From: an uncultured archaeon A07HR67
GTDB lineage: Archaea; Halobacteriota; Halobacteria; Halobacteriales; Haloferacaceae
Direction: 5' to 3'
DNA length: 36,560 nt
Assembly (NCBI GenBank): GCA_000496175.1
Contig: KI543168.1
Coordinates: 61,993 to 98,552, forward strand
Made by a program: the position numbers and the translations under genes. The notes under the pieces are model-generated. The model saw nothing but the letters and a program-made list of their open reading frames with translations, did not search any database and was not told where the DNA came from. This document shows, in pieces, positions 9,376 to 17,257 of the stretch (the stretch's first letter is position 1; each line of letters opens with the position of its first letter).

Positions 9376-9644
9376 CCGCTGCTCACCTCGACCTCGTCCG
9401 TGCTGTTCGATCGCGTGAGCATCACGGCGAACGTGACGAGAATCAGAACCCCGCCCACGTAGACGAGAATCTGCATGGCGGCGAGAAACTCCGCCTGTAA
9501 CATCACGTAGTGCACCGCGACGCTGGTCAGGGCACCGCCCAACAGCAACGCGGCGTGGAACACGTCGCGAGCCAAGACGACCCCCAAGCTGAACGCCAGC
9601 GTGACCGCGGCGAACAGCGCGAACGCGATGGTGTCGTAGACCAT
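9372..9644 (-). CDS. nuoJ1: Complex I subunit J, N-terminal half (NuoJ1)
   Basis: A 90-residue protein with the first three helices of NuoJ, including the highly conserved MQILVYVGGVLILVTFAVML segment that holds the flexible third helix of the family. The ATG at 9644 gives MVYDTIAFALF; a TTG five codons upstream is less likely. A 49-bp gap separates it from nuoI, the largest gap in the operon. It contains a GGAGAGG purine run 7 nt before the ATG, a likely ribosome binding site that would let this gene restart translation without overlap. Confidence 0.92.
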   Translation of the reverse strand: MVYDTIAFALFAAVTLAFSLGVVLARDVFHAALLLGGALTSVAVHYVMLQAEFLAAMQILVYVGGVLILVTFAVMLTRSNSTDEVEVSSG

Positions 9645-9650
9645 TGTATA

Positions 9651-9657
9651 CCTCTCC
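9651..9657 (-). promoter_or_regulatory. Shine-Dalgarno-like site of nuoJ1
   Basis: The minus strand reads GGAGAGG, ending 6-7 nt before the ATG at 9644. It lies in the only sizeable intercistronic gap of the nuo operon and supports ATG rather than the upstream TTG as start. Confidence 0.5.
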
Positions 9658-9693
9658 AATCAGCGCCCCTTTGAAGATTTCGAGATGTGCCCG

Positions 9694-10155
9694 CTACTGG
9701 TAGTCGACCTCGCCGTCTCCCTCGCCGATCCACGCGCCACGGTCCGGGTTGCGGGATTCGAGCGGGTCGATACCCTTGTACCACGGGACGTTTTTGAGCT
9801 GTTCTTTGTTGTACACGAAGTCGTCTTTCGTGTCCGCGGTGAACTCGAAGTTCTGTGTCAACAGAATCGCGTCGACGGGACACACCTCCTCACACAGCCG
9901 GCAGTAGATGCACTGGCCGATGTGGAGGTTGTATTGTTCGCCGTTGCGCTTGTCGTCTTGAACGATCTGAATCGTGTCGTTCGGACAGACGTTCTCGCAC
10001 TGTCGACACCAGATACACCGTTCTTGACTGAACTTGTGGACCCCGCGGAACCGCGGGCTCACGTCGGGTGCGTCCTCCGGGTACTCCACCGTGAACGTCG
10101 ACCCGTCCAGTGCGTGTTTCATCGTCGTCGCCATCGATTTCATGAGTCCAATCAT
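9694..10155 (-). CDS. nuoI: Complex I iron-sulfur subunit I
   Basis: A 153-residue ferredoxin-like subunit that carries the two [4Fe-4S] clusters (N6a/N6b) relaying electrons toward NuoB. Both cysteine sets are complete: C47, C50, C53, C57 (CIWCRQCENVCP) and C82, C85, C88, C92 (CIYCRLCEEVCP). In organisms without NuoEFG, this subunit is a natural place for an external donor such as a ferredoxin to deliver electrons; that is inference for this organism. The start at 10155 is one base after the nuoH stop. Confidence 0.96.
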   Translation of the reverse strand: MIGLMKSMATTMKHALDGSTFTVEYPEDAPDVSPRFRGVHKFSQERCIWCRQCENVCPNDTIQIVQDDKRNGEQYNLHIGQCIYCRLCEEVCPVDAILLTQNFEFTADTKDDFVYNKEQLKNVPWYKGIDPLESRNPDRGAWIGEGDGEVDYQ

Positions 10156-10156
10156 G

Positions 10157-11230
10157 TTACGCGATCACCCCCACGATTACGGCCGTGAGCACCAGGTTCG
10201 CAAACGACAACACCAGCATTCCCTTCCAGCCGATCTCGATCAGCTGGTCGATACGGACGCGCGGCAGCGCGGAGCGGGCCCACTGTGTGAACAGGAAGAA
10301 GCCCCAGATCTTCGCCACGAACCAGAGGAAGCCGATGCTCTCCGGTCCGGGGCCGGAGGCCCCGCCCAAAAACGTCACCGCGAGAATCGCTCCGCCGAGG
10401 AAGATGTGAACGAACTCCCCGAGGTAGAACAACACGAAGTACGCCGAGGAGTACTCGGTCTGGTATCCCGCGACGATCTCCGTCGGCGCCTCGGGAATAT
10501 CGAACGGGTTCCGTCCGATCTCCGCCATGTTCGCCGTGAGGAACAATACGAACGCGAACGGGTTCACGAAGGCGTACCACGTCGGCACGTCGAACCCGGC
10601 GACGCTGAACAACACCTCGGTCTGTGCGCCGACGATCGCGCTCGTCTGGAGCGTCCCCGCGAAGATCACGACGGACATCGCGGTCACGATCAACGGAATC
10701 TCGTACGCGAGGTTCTGTGCCACCGCTCGGAGCCCGCCGAGCATCGAGTACTTGTTGTTCGACGCGTACCCCGCCATCACCAGCGACACCGACGCGATGG
10801 AGGCAAACGCGAACACCAACGCCAACCCCACCTCGGGATCGGCCAACTGGAGGTTCACCGGACCGAGCCGCCCCATCGGGATCACGGCGAAGCCGAGAAG
10901 CGCCGAGGCGGGCAACACGATCGGCGCGAGGTCCCACGTGGGGCGGTCGACACCCTCCGGGATGATGAGCTCCTTCGCGAGCAGCTGGACCGCCGACGCC
11001 GGGATGATGAGCAACCCGAACGGTCCGACGCGGTTCACGGCGATCCGGTCGGTGAACGCGGCCGTGATCTTGCGTTTCGCCCACGGACCGGCGACACCGG
11101 TGAACGCGAGCACGATGTTGCCCACGACCGCGGCCGCGACGAGCGCCCCGATGACTTCGCCGATCACGCCCGGGAGCCCGAGCGTCTCCGAGATGAACTC
11201 GGGGAACAGCTGTACCGACGCGGTCCCCAT
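10157..11230 (-). CDS. nuoH: Complex I subunit H
   Basis: A 357-residue membrane subunit that with NuoB and NuoD forms the quinone chamber. About eight membrane segments are visible, with the family motifs NRVGPFGLLIIPASAVQLLAKE near the first cytoplasmic loop, NPFDIPEAPTEIVAGYQTEYS in the third loop, and RVRIDQLIEIGWK near the C-terminus. The ATG at 11230 overlaps the nuoCD stop (TGATG). A longer frame upstream exists only as an out-of-frame reading of nuoCD. Confidence 0.96.
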   Translation of the reverse strand: MGTASVQLFPEFISETLGLPGVIGEVIGALVAAAVVGNIVLAFTGVAGPWAKRKITAAFTDRIAVNRVGPFGLLIIPASAVQLLAKELIIPEGVDRPTWDLAPIVLPASALLGFAVIPMGRLGPVNLQLADPEVGLALVFAFASIASVSLVMAGYASNNKYSMLGGLRAVAQNLAYEIPLIVTAMSVVIFAGTLQTSAIVGAQTEVLFSVAGFDVPTWYAFVNPFAFVLFLTANMAEIGRNPFDIPEAPTEIVAGYQTEYSSAYFVLFYLGEFVHIFLGGAILAVTFLGGASGPGPESIGFLWFVAKIWGFFLFTQWARSALPRVRIDQLIEIGWKGMLVLSFANLVLTAVIVGVIA

Positions 11231-12894
11231 CAGCGGTCCACCTCTCCGAGCACGATGTCGAGGCTTCCCAACGCGGCGATCACGTCGGGGATGTACTCGC
11301 CGTTGGCCATCTCCGGCAGCGTCTGGAGGTTCGAAAAGCAGGGCGACCGGATCTTGAACCGGGCCGGCTTGTCGGTGCCGTCGGCGCGGATGTAGATGCC
11401 GAGCTCGCCTTTCGCCGCCTCGACCGCGCGGTAGATCTCGGCGTCGTCGTCCGGCCGGAGCGTGCGGGGGACGTTCGACTGGATGTTCCGCTCGTCTTCG
11501 GGCCAGTCTTCCAACAGGTCGACACACTGACCGATGATCTTCGCGGATTCTTCCACCTCTCGCATCCGGACGAGCAGCCGGCTGTAGTTGTCACAGCCGT
11601 CCTCGGTCACGACGTCCCAGTCGAGCTCGTCGTAGTAGCCGTACGGGTCGTCGCGCCGGAGGTCGTAATCGACGCCGGAACCGCGCGCGACCGGCCCGGT
11701 CGCGCCGTAGTTTTTCGCGACATCGGGCGGAAGAATCCCCGTGTCGATCGTGCGCATCTGGAAGATCTCGTTCGAGGTGACGAGGTTGTGGTACTCCTCG
11801 ACCGAGCCGGGCAGCTGGTCGAGAAAGTCCCGGGTCTTCGAGAAGAACTCCTCGCGCGGCTCGGGCAGGTCCCAGACGACGCCGCCGAGCCGGAAGTAGT
11901 TGAACATCAGCCGCTGGCCCGTCAGGTCCTCCAACAGGTTCTGGACGCGCTCGCGGTCGTTGATCGCGTACATGAACGTCGCGGTGAAATCGCCGTTCAC
12001 GTCGAGCGCGAACGTCGCCAGCGCGAGCATGTGCGCCGCGATCCGGCACATCTCCGCGCCCATGGTGCGGATGACCTGTGCGTATTCTGGCACCTCGATC
12101 TCCGCGAGGTCCTCGGCCGCACGCGCGTACGCCCACTCGTTGAGCAGCCCTGCCGAGATGTAGTCCCAGCGGTCGGGGTACGGCATGATCTGGTGGCGGT
12201 AGGTGCCGTTCTGGGCCATCTGCTCCTCACAACGGTGGAGGTAGCCGATGTCCGGCTCGACGTCGATCACCTGCTCGCCGTCGAGAATCGTCTTCAGGTG
12301 AAGAACGCCGTGGGTCGCCGGGTGGTGTGGACCGATGTTGAGAAACATCGTGTCGGACTCGGCGTCCCTGTGGTGGTCCTCGAGCGGATTGGCGTGTTCC
12401 GGGAGCGTGGCGATCTGCGGGCGGTCCTTGTCGTACCCAATCGACAGCGGGTGACCCTGCCACGTCTCCGGCAGGAGGATCCGACGGAGGTCGGGGTGGT
12501 CGTCGTACTCGATCCCGATCAGGTCGTACGCCTCGCGCTCGTGCCAGTCGGCGGTGCGGAACACCGGCTCGCCGGACTCGGAGACCGGATCGTCCGTGTC
12601 GGCGGGAACGACGACGCTGACCTCCTGGGTCGGGTCGTCGAACTTTTTGAGGTGGTAGATCGACTCGTACCGGTTCTCGTACTCTTGGGCGGTGACCAGC
12701 GAGAGGTGGTCGTAGCCGGCCTCTTCTTTGAGCCGGGAGAGCGTCTGTTGAACCGTGTCCGGCCGGATGACGAAGCCGGGCGCGTTGCGGTGGTCGTCGC
12801 GGCCGACAACTAGGTCGCCGAGCAGCTCGGCCAGCTCATCTGGCGTTCGCTCGATCGTCGCGTCGTCTGGAGTGTCCGGTCGTTCGAGGCTCAT
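11230..12894 (-). CDS. nuoCD: Fused complex I subunit C/D
   Basis: A 554-residue fusion. Residues 1 to about 165 are NuoC-like, with [24 protein letters not shown]; from about 182 on it is NuoD-like, with the quinone-pocket loop GPHHPATHG (188-196), [15 protein letters not shown] and the C-terminal [12 protein letters not shown] end typical of the 49-kDa subunit. NuoD derives from the hydrogenase large subunit and lies beside the N2 cluster of NuoB. The C-D fusion is known from several lineages, including haloarchaea. The ATG at 12894 overlaps the nuoB stop by 4 bp. No frameshift is seen across the junction. Confidence 0.96.
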   Translation of the reverse strand: MSLERPDTPDDATIERTPDELAELLGDLVVGRDDHRNAPGFVIRPDTVQQTLSRLKEEAGYDHLSLVTAQEYENRYESIYHLKKFDDPTQEVSVVVPADTDDPVSESGEPVFRTADWHEREAYDLIGIEYDDHPDLRRILLPETWQGHPLSIGYDKDRPQIATLPEHANPLEDHHRDAESDTMFLNIGPHHPATHGVLHLKTILDGEQVIDVEPDIGYLHRCEEQMAQNGTYRHQIMPYPDRWDYISAGLLNEWAYARAAEDLAEIEVPEYAQVIRTMGAEMCRIAAHMLALATFALDVNGDFTATFMYAINDRERVQNLLEDLTGQRLMFNYFRLGGVVWDLPEPREEFFSKTRDFLDQLPGSVEEYHNLVTSNEIFQMRTIDTGILPPDVAKNYGATGPVARGSGVDYDLRRDDPYGYYDELDWDVVTEDGCDNYSRLLVRMREVEESAKIIGQCVDLLEDWPEDERNIQSNVPRTLRPDDDAEIYRAVEAAKGELGIYIRADGTDKPARFKIRSPCFSNLQTLPEMANGEYIPDVIAALGSLDIVLGEVDR

Positions 12895-13589
12895 GGCGAA
12901 TCAGCGAAGTTGTACCGCATGACCAGTTCGTCCTCGTCGATCTGGTCGGTGAGTTTTTCGACGAGTTCGTCCTTTTCGAGGTCGGAGAACTCCTCGAGCT
13001 CGTACGGCTTGACCGTCACGGGAGCGGCCTCGCCGTTGGCGACGCGTTCTTGGAGTTTCACGACGCCGTACACGAGCGCCTCCGGGCGGGGCGGACAGCC
13101 GGGAACGTGGATGTCGATCGGGATGACCTCCTCGGCGCCTTTGATCACGTTGTATCCCTCCTGGAACGGGCCGCCGGAGATCGTACACGAGCCCATGCCG
13201 ACGACGAACTTCGGCTCGGGCATCTGGTCGTAGACGCGTTTCATCCGCGGGGCGAACTTCGAGACGATCGTGCCGGGGACGATCATCACGTCGGCCTGCC
13301 GCGGCGACGCCCGGGGGACCCCGCTTCCGAACCGGTCGAGGTCGTGTTTCACCGCGTAGGTGTGCATCATCTCGATGCTACAACAGGCGATGCCGAACTG
13401 CAGCATGAACATCGAGGAGCCGCGACACCAGTTCAGGAACTTGTCGAACTTGGTGAGGATGAACGGCGAGGAGCCGAACGCCTCTCGGAGCCGGGAGTTG
13501 AATCGGTCTCCCTGGCCGGTCATGCGGCTGTCGCGGGTCTCGGTTACCACGCGCGATTCGTCGGTGATGAAGGGTTGATCGCTGCTCAT
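12891..13589 (-). CDS. nuoB: Complex I iron-sulfur subunit B
   Basis: A 232-residue subunit that binds the terminal cluster N2 next to the quinone. The four ligands are present: the adjacent pair C69-C70 ([11 protein letters not shown]), C135 ([10 protein letters not shown]) and C165 ([11 protein letters not shown]). An N-terminal extension of about 40 acidic and polar residues precedes the core. The ATG at 13589 overlaps the nuoA stop by 4 bp. Confidence 0.96.
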   Translation of the reverse strand: MSSDQPFITDESRVVTETRDSRMTGQGDRFNSRLREAFGSSPFILTKFDKFLNWCRGSSMFMLQFGIACCSIEMMHTYAVKHDLDRFGSGVPRASPRQADVMIVPGTIVSKFAPRMKRVYDQMPEPKFVVGMGSCTISGGPFQEGYNVIKGAEEVIPIDIHVPGCPPRPEALVYGVVKLQERVANGEAAPVTVKPYELEEFSDLEKDELVEKLTDQIDEDELVMRYNFADSP

Positions 13590-14005
13590 GTGTTGATGTC
13601 ACGCTCCGTCTTTCTGCTGGCGGCACGGGAGCTGCGGGCCCACTCGACCGCCCCGGTCCGCCACGCCCAGACGAGCCCGACGGCGAGAATGCCAACGAAC
13701 GTCAACATCGGCCACAACAGGTCGGCCATGGGGACGCCCGCCTCGATGGCCGGGCGGTAGATGACGGCCCACGGAAACAACAACACGGTCTCGATGTCGA
13801 AGACGACGAACAACAACGCGACCATGTAGTACTGTATGTTGAACCGGATCCGTGTTCCGCCGGTGGGCGTCTCGCCGGATTCGTAGGTGGTGCTTTTCCC
13901 GGTCTCGGGCACGCTCGGGCGGAGCAACGCCGACACCGTCATCATCCCGACCGGGATGAGAAGGCCAACGGCCGCCAGAGCGCCGATTGCTATCCAATCA
14001 CTCAT
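13586..14005 (-). CDS. nuoA: Complex I subunit A
   Basis: A 139-residue, three-helix membrane subunit and first gene of the operon. The family motifs are FNIQYYMVALLFVVFDIETVLLFPWA (about residues 55-80), including the FDIE acidic motif in the second helix. The start MSDWIAIGALAAVGLL at 14005 is chosen because the first helix begins immediately; the frame is open far upstream but only as Arg-rich non-membrane sequence. The operon promoter is probably the TATA-like patch about 40 bp upstream. Confidence 0.94.
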   Translation of the reverse strand: MSDWIAIGALAAVGLLIPVGMMTVSALLRPSVPETGKSTTYESGETPTGGTRIRFNIQYYMVALLFVVFDIETVLLFPWAVIYRPAIEAGVPMADLLWPMLTFVGILAVGLVWAWRTGAVEWARSSRAASRKTERDINT

Positions 14006-14042
14006 ATGGGTCTCCGTAACGGGCTGAGATTCGAACTGCCCC

Positions 14043-14052
14043 CTCATAAGCG
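14043..14052 (-). promoter_or_regulatory. Probable nuo operon promoter (TATA-like)
   Basis: The minus strand reads CGCTTATGAG, 38-47 bp before the nuoA ATG, which would give a leader of about 15-20 nt. It is the best AT-rich match between the MFS gene and nuoA. Confidence 0.42.
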
Positions 14053-14095
14053 TTGAGACTTGTGTACGCCCGAGCACGCCGAGTCCGGGCTCCGA

Positions 14096-14147
14096 ACGCC
14101 GGGTTTCGTCGCTCCTGACGCCGAATTTCGTCGCCCCTGACGCTGAC
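14096..14147. repeat. 22-bp tandem repeat, about 2.4 copies
   Basis: Unit 1 (14096-14117) and unit 2 (14118-14139) differ at only a few positions and share ACGCCG..TTTCGTCGC.CCTG; a partial third copy, ACGCTGAC, follows. It lies in the 176-bp gap between the MFS stop and nuoA, upstream of the candidate nuo promoter. Confidence 0.7.
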
Positions 14148-14181
14148 CGCCGCCGGATTCCGACCCCGAGGACGGGCCGGC

Positions 14182-15486
14182 TTACGGCTCTGTCGCCTCC
14201 CGCGGCAGGAGCAGACAACAGCCGGCGGCGACGAGCGCGAGCGCCGACGACAGGAGGAACACCTCGTCGAAGAAGCCGGCGTCCGCGAGGGTGCCGGCGA
14301 CGACCGGGCTCCCCGCGCCGATAGCCATGTATCCGGTCCGGAGCACGCCGAGCCCGGAGCCGCGGACAGCCGGCGGGAGGGCGGACGTGAGATACGAGAG
14401 CGTCGCCGTCGAGTAGCCGAGCAGGGCGCTGAGCCCGAGCGTCAGGACGGCCAGCCCGGGAAGCGACCCGACGGAAGGCAGGGCCGCGAGCGACGCGGTC
14501 GCGACCGCCAACACGACGGGCAGCGTCCGCCGCGCCCCGTACATGTCGTACGCGCGACCGGTCACGGGCTTGACCGCGACGCCCATGGCGAAGAACCCGC
14601 CGAACAGCAGCGTCGCCGTCGTCGGCGCGATCGCTTTCACTTCGATCAGGTACGTGGGATAGAAGCCGGTGAACGCCTGCCAGGCACAGTAGGCGAGCGT
14701 CTGGATCGCTGTCACGACGATCACGGGGCGGCTCCGGAGTGCGTCCGCAACGGTCCGGCCCGTCTCGACCGCGCGCCGGAGAGCCCTGCTCGCGGCGGCA
14801 GACGAGACATCGGCAGAGGACCCGGCTGAATTGGCGGAGGACGCGGCCGGGTCGCCGGCGGGTGCGTCGTCGCCCCCGGACCCGCCGTTCGGCGCCGGGA
14901 GCGTGACGAGCAGGCCGATCGCCGCGAGCAAGAATCCCGGGATCGCGAACGCGAACCCGAACTGCCAGGCGAACGTGACCGCGAGAAAGCCGGCGAACGG
15001 CGGCAGAAGGGTGTTTCCGAGGTCGCCGGCAGCCATCGTGACCCCGATCGCGGTCCCGTCGTTGTCGGGGTAGACCGCCGACAGAATGGTGAACCGGGAG
15101 ACGCCGTACAACGCCGTGCTCAGCCCGAACAACGCGGTCGCGGCGAACAACAGCTCGACGACCCCGGCGACGACGACCAACCCCAGTACCGCCCCGGAGA
15201 CGAGCGTGCTCGTCACGAGTATCGCCCGCTCGCCGAACCGGTCCGAGAGGACCCCGCCTGGGAGCTGTCCGACCGCGTACGCCAGCCACAACACGGTGAG
15301 CAGGAGACCGGCCGTCGAAAGCGAGATGCCGTACGCGGTACGGAGGTACGGGATCACCGCCGGATAAACGAGTCGGACGCCGAGCGAGAGGAACCATCCG
15401 CCAGCGACGGCGATCAGGACCGGCGTCCGCGGGTCGTCGCGGAGTCCGCCGACGCTCGCCGCGATCCGCCGAACGTTCGTTCTCAC
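14182..15486 (-). CDS. MFS family transporter
   Basis: A 434-residue major facilitator protein with about 12 membrane helices in two halves. The motif A signature between helices 2 and 3 is visible as GGVLSDRFGER, and a hydrophilic Ala/Ser/Gly/Asp-rich linker joins the halves at about residues 205-250. The second-half equivalent, KPVTGRAYDMYGARRTL, is also present. The substrate cannot be told from sequence. The start is GTG at 15486 (VRTNVRRIAASVGG): a TTTATAA element lies about 27-33 bp upstream, fitting a leaderless message, and the frame further up enters purE. It precedes nuoA but is separated by 176 bp with repeats, so it is not obviously part of the nuo unit. Confidence 0.85.
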   Translation of the reverse strand: MRTNVRRIAASVGGLRDDPRTPVLIAVAGGWFLSLGVRLVYPAVIPYLRTAYGISLSTAGLLLTVLWLAYAVGQLPGGVLSDRFGERAILVTSTLVSGAVLGLVVVAGVVELLFAATALFGLSTALYGVSRFTILSAVYPDNDGTAIGVTMAAGDLGNTLLPPFAGFLAVTFAWQFGFAFAIPGFLLAAIGLLVTLPAPNGGSGGDDAPAGDPAASSANSAGSSADVSSAAASRALRRAVETGRTVADALRSRPVIVVTAIQTLAYCAWQAFTGFYPTYLIEVKAIAPTTATLLFGGFFAMGVAVKPVTGRAYDMYGARRTLPVVLAVATASLAALPSVGSLPGLAVLTLGLSALLGYSTATLSYLTSALPPAVRGSGLGVLRTGYMAIGAGSPVVAGTLADAGFFDEVFLLSSALALVAAGCCLLLPREATEP

Positions 15487-15513
15487 TGTCGCTCGGGCGT
15501 CGTTGACGGCTCG

Positions 15514-15521
15514 GTTATAAA
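15514..15521 (-). promoter_or_regulatory. TATA element of the MFS transporter gene
   Basis: The minus strand reads GTTTATAA here, about 28-35 bp before the GTG at 15486. It also supports GTG as the start of a leaderless transcript. Confidence 0.5.
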
Positions 15522-15559
15522 CCTCGTCGGATCCCGGGGAACCCGGCCGGATCCAGTCG

Positions 15560-16177
15560 TCACTCCCCGTGTTTCTCACGGAACCCGTCGATCCCCAAGT
15601 CGTGGAGGTCGGCGGAGACGCCGGCGACGCCGCCTGTGAGATCCTCGTGGTACGCCAGCAGCCGGTCTTCGATCTCGTCGTGTTCGCGCGCGAGCACCTG
15701 CGCGGCCGACAACCCCGCGTTGAACGACTTGCCGGCGTCGACGGCAACGATCGGCGCGCCGGTGGGCATGCCGATCACGGAGTCGACCGACTTTTCTTGA
15801 ACCGGGACGCCGATGACGGGAATCGGATACGCGATCGACGCGGTCATGTTCGGCAGGTCCGCCGACTTCCCGCCCGCGCCCGCGACGATCACGTCAAGCC
15901 CGCGGTCCGCCGCAGTCTCGCCGTAGGCGTACATGAGTTCGGGGGTGCGGTGTGCGGAGACGACGTAGCTCTCGAAGGTGAAGCGGGCCTCAGGGGGGGT
16001 CGCAAAGTCGGTCTGTTCGGCGAATCCGAGCGCGTCGAGCGCGTCGTACGCGCCCTCCATGGTCGGGAGATCCGAGTCCGAGCCCATGATGATCCCGACG
16101 TCGGGGGTGGTCTCGGAGTCGACGTCCGCCGCCGCCTCCGTCTCGAGCCGGTCGATGAGGTCTGCTACCGTTGTCAC
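15560..16177 (-). CDS. purE: Phosphoribosylaminoimidazole carboxylase/mutase, PurE family
   Basis: A 205-residue PurE-type enzyme of de novo purine synthesis, making CAIR. Family motifs are GSDSD (32-36), SAHRTPE (74-80) and an AGAGG phosphate loop near residue 100. The loop continues as GGKSADLPNM rather than the GGAAHLPGM of typical class I enzymes, and the downstream VPVQEKSVDSVIGMPTGAP also differs, so whether it uses N5-CAIR (with PurK) or AIR plus CO2 is not settled by this sequence. No purK is adjacent. An N-terminal extension of about 25 acidic residues precedes the core. The start is GTG at 16177, with a weak CTTAGA element 24-29 bp upstream. Confidence 0.92.
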   Translation of the reverse strand: MTTVADLIDRLETEAAADVDSETTPDVGIIMGSDSDLPTMEGAYDALDALGFAEQTDFATPPEARFTFESYVVSAHRTPELMYAYGETAADRGLDVIVAGAGGKSADLPNMTASIAYPIPVIGVPVQEKSVDSVIGMPTGAPIVAVDAGKSFNAGLSAAQVLAREHDEIEDRLLAYHEDLTGGVAGVSADLHDLGIDGFREKHGE

Positions 16178-16200
16178 GTGGCGAGAATCGCTCGCCGGCG

Positions 16201-16206
16201 TCTAAG
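16201..16206 (-). promoter_or_regulatory. Weak TATA-like element of purE
   Basis: The minus strand reads CTTAGA at 24-29 bp before the purE GTG. It is supported by spacing more than by sequence. Confidence 0.27.
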
Positions 16207-16316
16207 TGGTTGCGGCTTCGCGGCTCCGTCCGGGTCTCACCAGAGGGTCGGGAACGGCTGGAGGGTGGGCGGGGCGAGACCGAAACGACCATGCGACGCC
16301 CTCATAATCTACGCCC

Positions 16317-17003
16317 ATGTACGTGGTCGTCAACGCCGCAGAAAGCGTCGACGGGAAGCTCTCGACCCGTCGCCGCGAGCAGCTTCGGATCTCGGGCAGC
16401 GAGGACTTCGACCGGGTCGACCGGGTGCGGGCCGCCGCCGACGCGGTGTTGGTCGGCGTCGGCACCGTTCTCGCCGACGACCCACGGCTGGTTCTCGACG
16501 AGGAAGCGCGCCGCGTCGAACGGCTGCGAAACGGACGCCCCGGCGACCCCGCCCGGGTCGTCGTCGACTCGACCGGCCGGACGCCGACCGACGCGCGGAT
16601 CCTCGACGACGCCGCGACCACCCATCTGATCGTGTCTGCGGCCGCCGACCCGGAACGACGCGAGGCGTTGACCGAGGCGGGCGCGAACGTGATCGTCGCC
16701 GGGTCGGACCGCGTGGACATGGCGGCGGCCACGGACGCGCTGGCTCAAGAAGGGATCGACCGGCTGATGATCGAAGGCGGCGGTGAGGTGATCTTCTCGT
16801 GTTTCGCGGCCGGAATCGTCGACGAACTCACCGTCTACGTCGGGTCGCTCGTCGTCGGCGGGCGCGACGCGCCGACGCTGGCCGACGGTGACGGCTTCGT
16901 CGAGGCGTTTCCCCAACTGCGGCTGACGGACGTCGAACGGCTCGATGACGGAGTCGTTCTCTCCTACGAGGTCGGTGAGACGGAGTCGGCCGGCCACGAC
17001 TGA
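16317..17003 (+). CDS. arfC: 2,5-diamino-6-(ribosylamino)-pyrimidinone 5'-phosphate reductase
   Basis: A 228-residue protein of the RibD C-terminal (dihydrofolate-reductase-like) family. In archaea this is a stand-alone NADPH-dependent reductase of the second steps of riboflavin synthesis, without a fused deaminase. Visible motifs: NAAESVDGKLS at the N-terminus (substrate side), VLVGVGTVLADDPRL (44-58), and IEGGGE (152-157) with VDELTVYVGSLVVGG near the C-terminus. Length matches archaeal enzymes. The ATG at 16317 starts directly at the first strand (MYVVVNAAES). It is divergent from purE across 139 bp. No clear TATA box was found at the right spacing. Confidence 0.9.
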   Translation: MYVVVNAAESVDGKLSTRRREQLRISGSEDFDRVDRVRAAADAVLVGVGTVLADDPRLVLDEEARRVERLRNGRPGDPARVVVDSTGRTPTDARILDDAATTHLIVSAAADPERREALTEAGANVIVAGSDRVDMAAATDALAQEGIDRLMIEGGGEVIFSCFAAGIVDELTVYVGSLVVGGRDAPTLADGDGFVEAFPQLRLTDVERLDDGVVLSYEVGETESAGHD

Positions 17004-17257
17004 GGGCGGCGACACGCGGCGTGGAGACGTGTCCGCACGCGGCAGACACGCGGAATCGGGCAGTACACGCCCCGTGCTACCGTGTTTCACACAAATCCAC
17101 CGAAGTATTTATATGTCGGTGCGCGGTACATTTATTTACCAGAACGCCTCCGGCGCTGGTTGGATCGCACGCTGAAATGAACGGGAGTTCTTATTCACGG
17201 CCCCACGCATCTCGGCGAGCGTCGGCCACACCCGGAGCGGTGATGGAGAGATAACAA
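17004..17257. other. 254-bp intergenic leader with promoter and two short upstream frames
   Basis: This gap holds a strong TATA element (17106-17113), a second weaker one (TTCTTATT near 17188-17195), a GGAGAG purine run about 10 nt before the next start, and two short ATG frames of 20 codons (17113-17175) and 25 codons (17177-17254), the second ending 3 bp before the next gene. Whether these short frames are translated is unknown. Confidence 0.5.
17106..17113 (+). promoter_or_regulatory. TATA element upstream of the coiled-coil gene
   Basis: TATTTATA preceded by CGAAG (BRE-like) is one of the best archaeal promoter matches in the window. Transcription from it would begin near 17138 and leave a leader of about 120 nt before the ATG at 17258, unusually long for a haloarchaeon. 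Confidence 0.6.
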
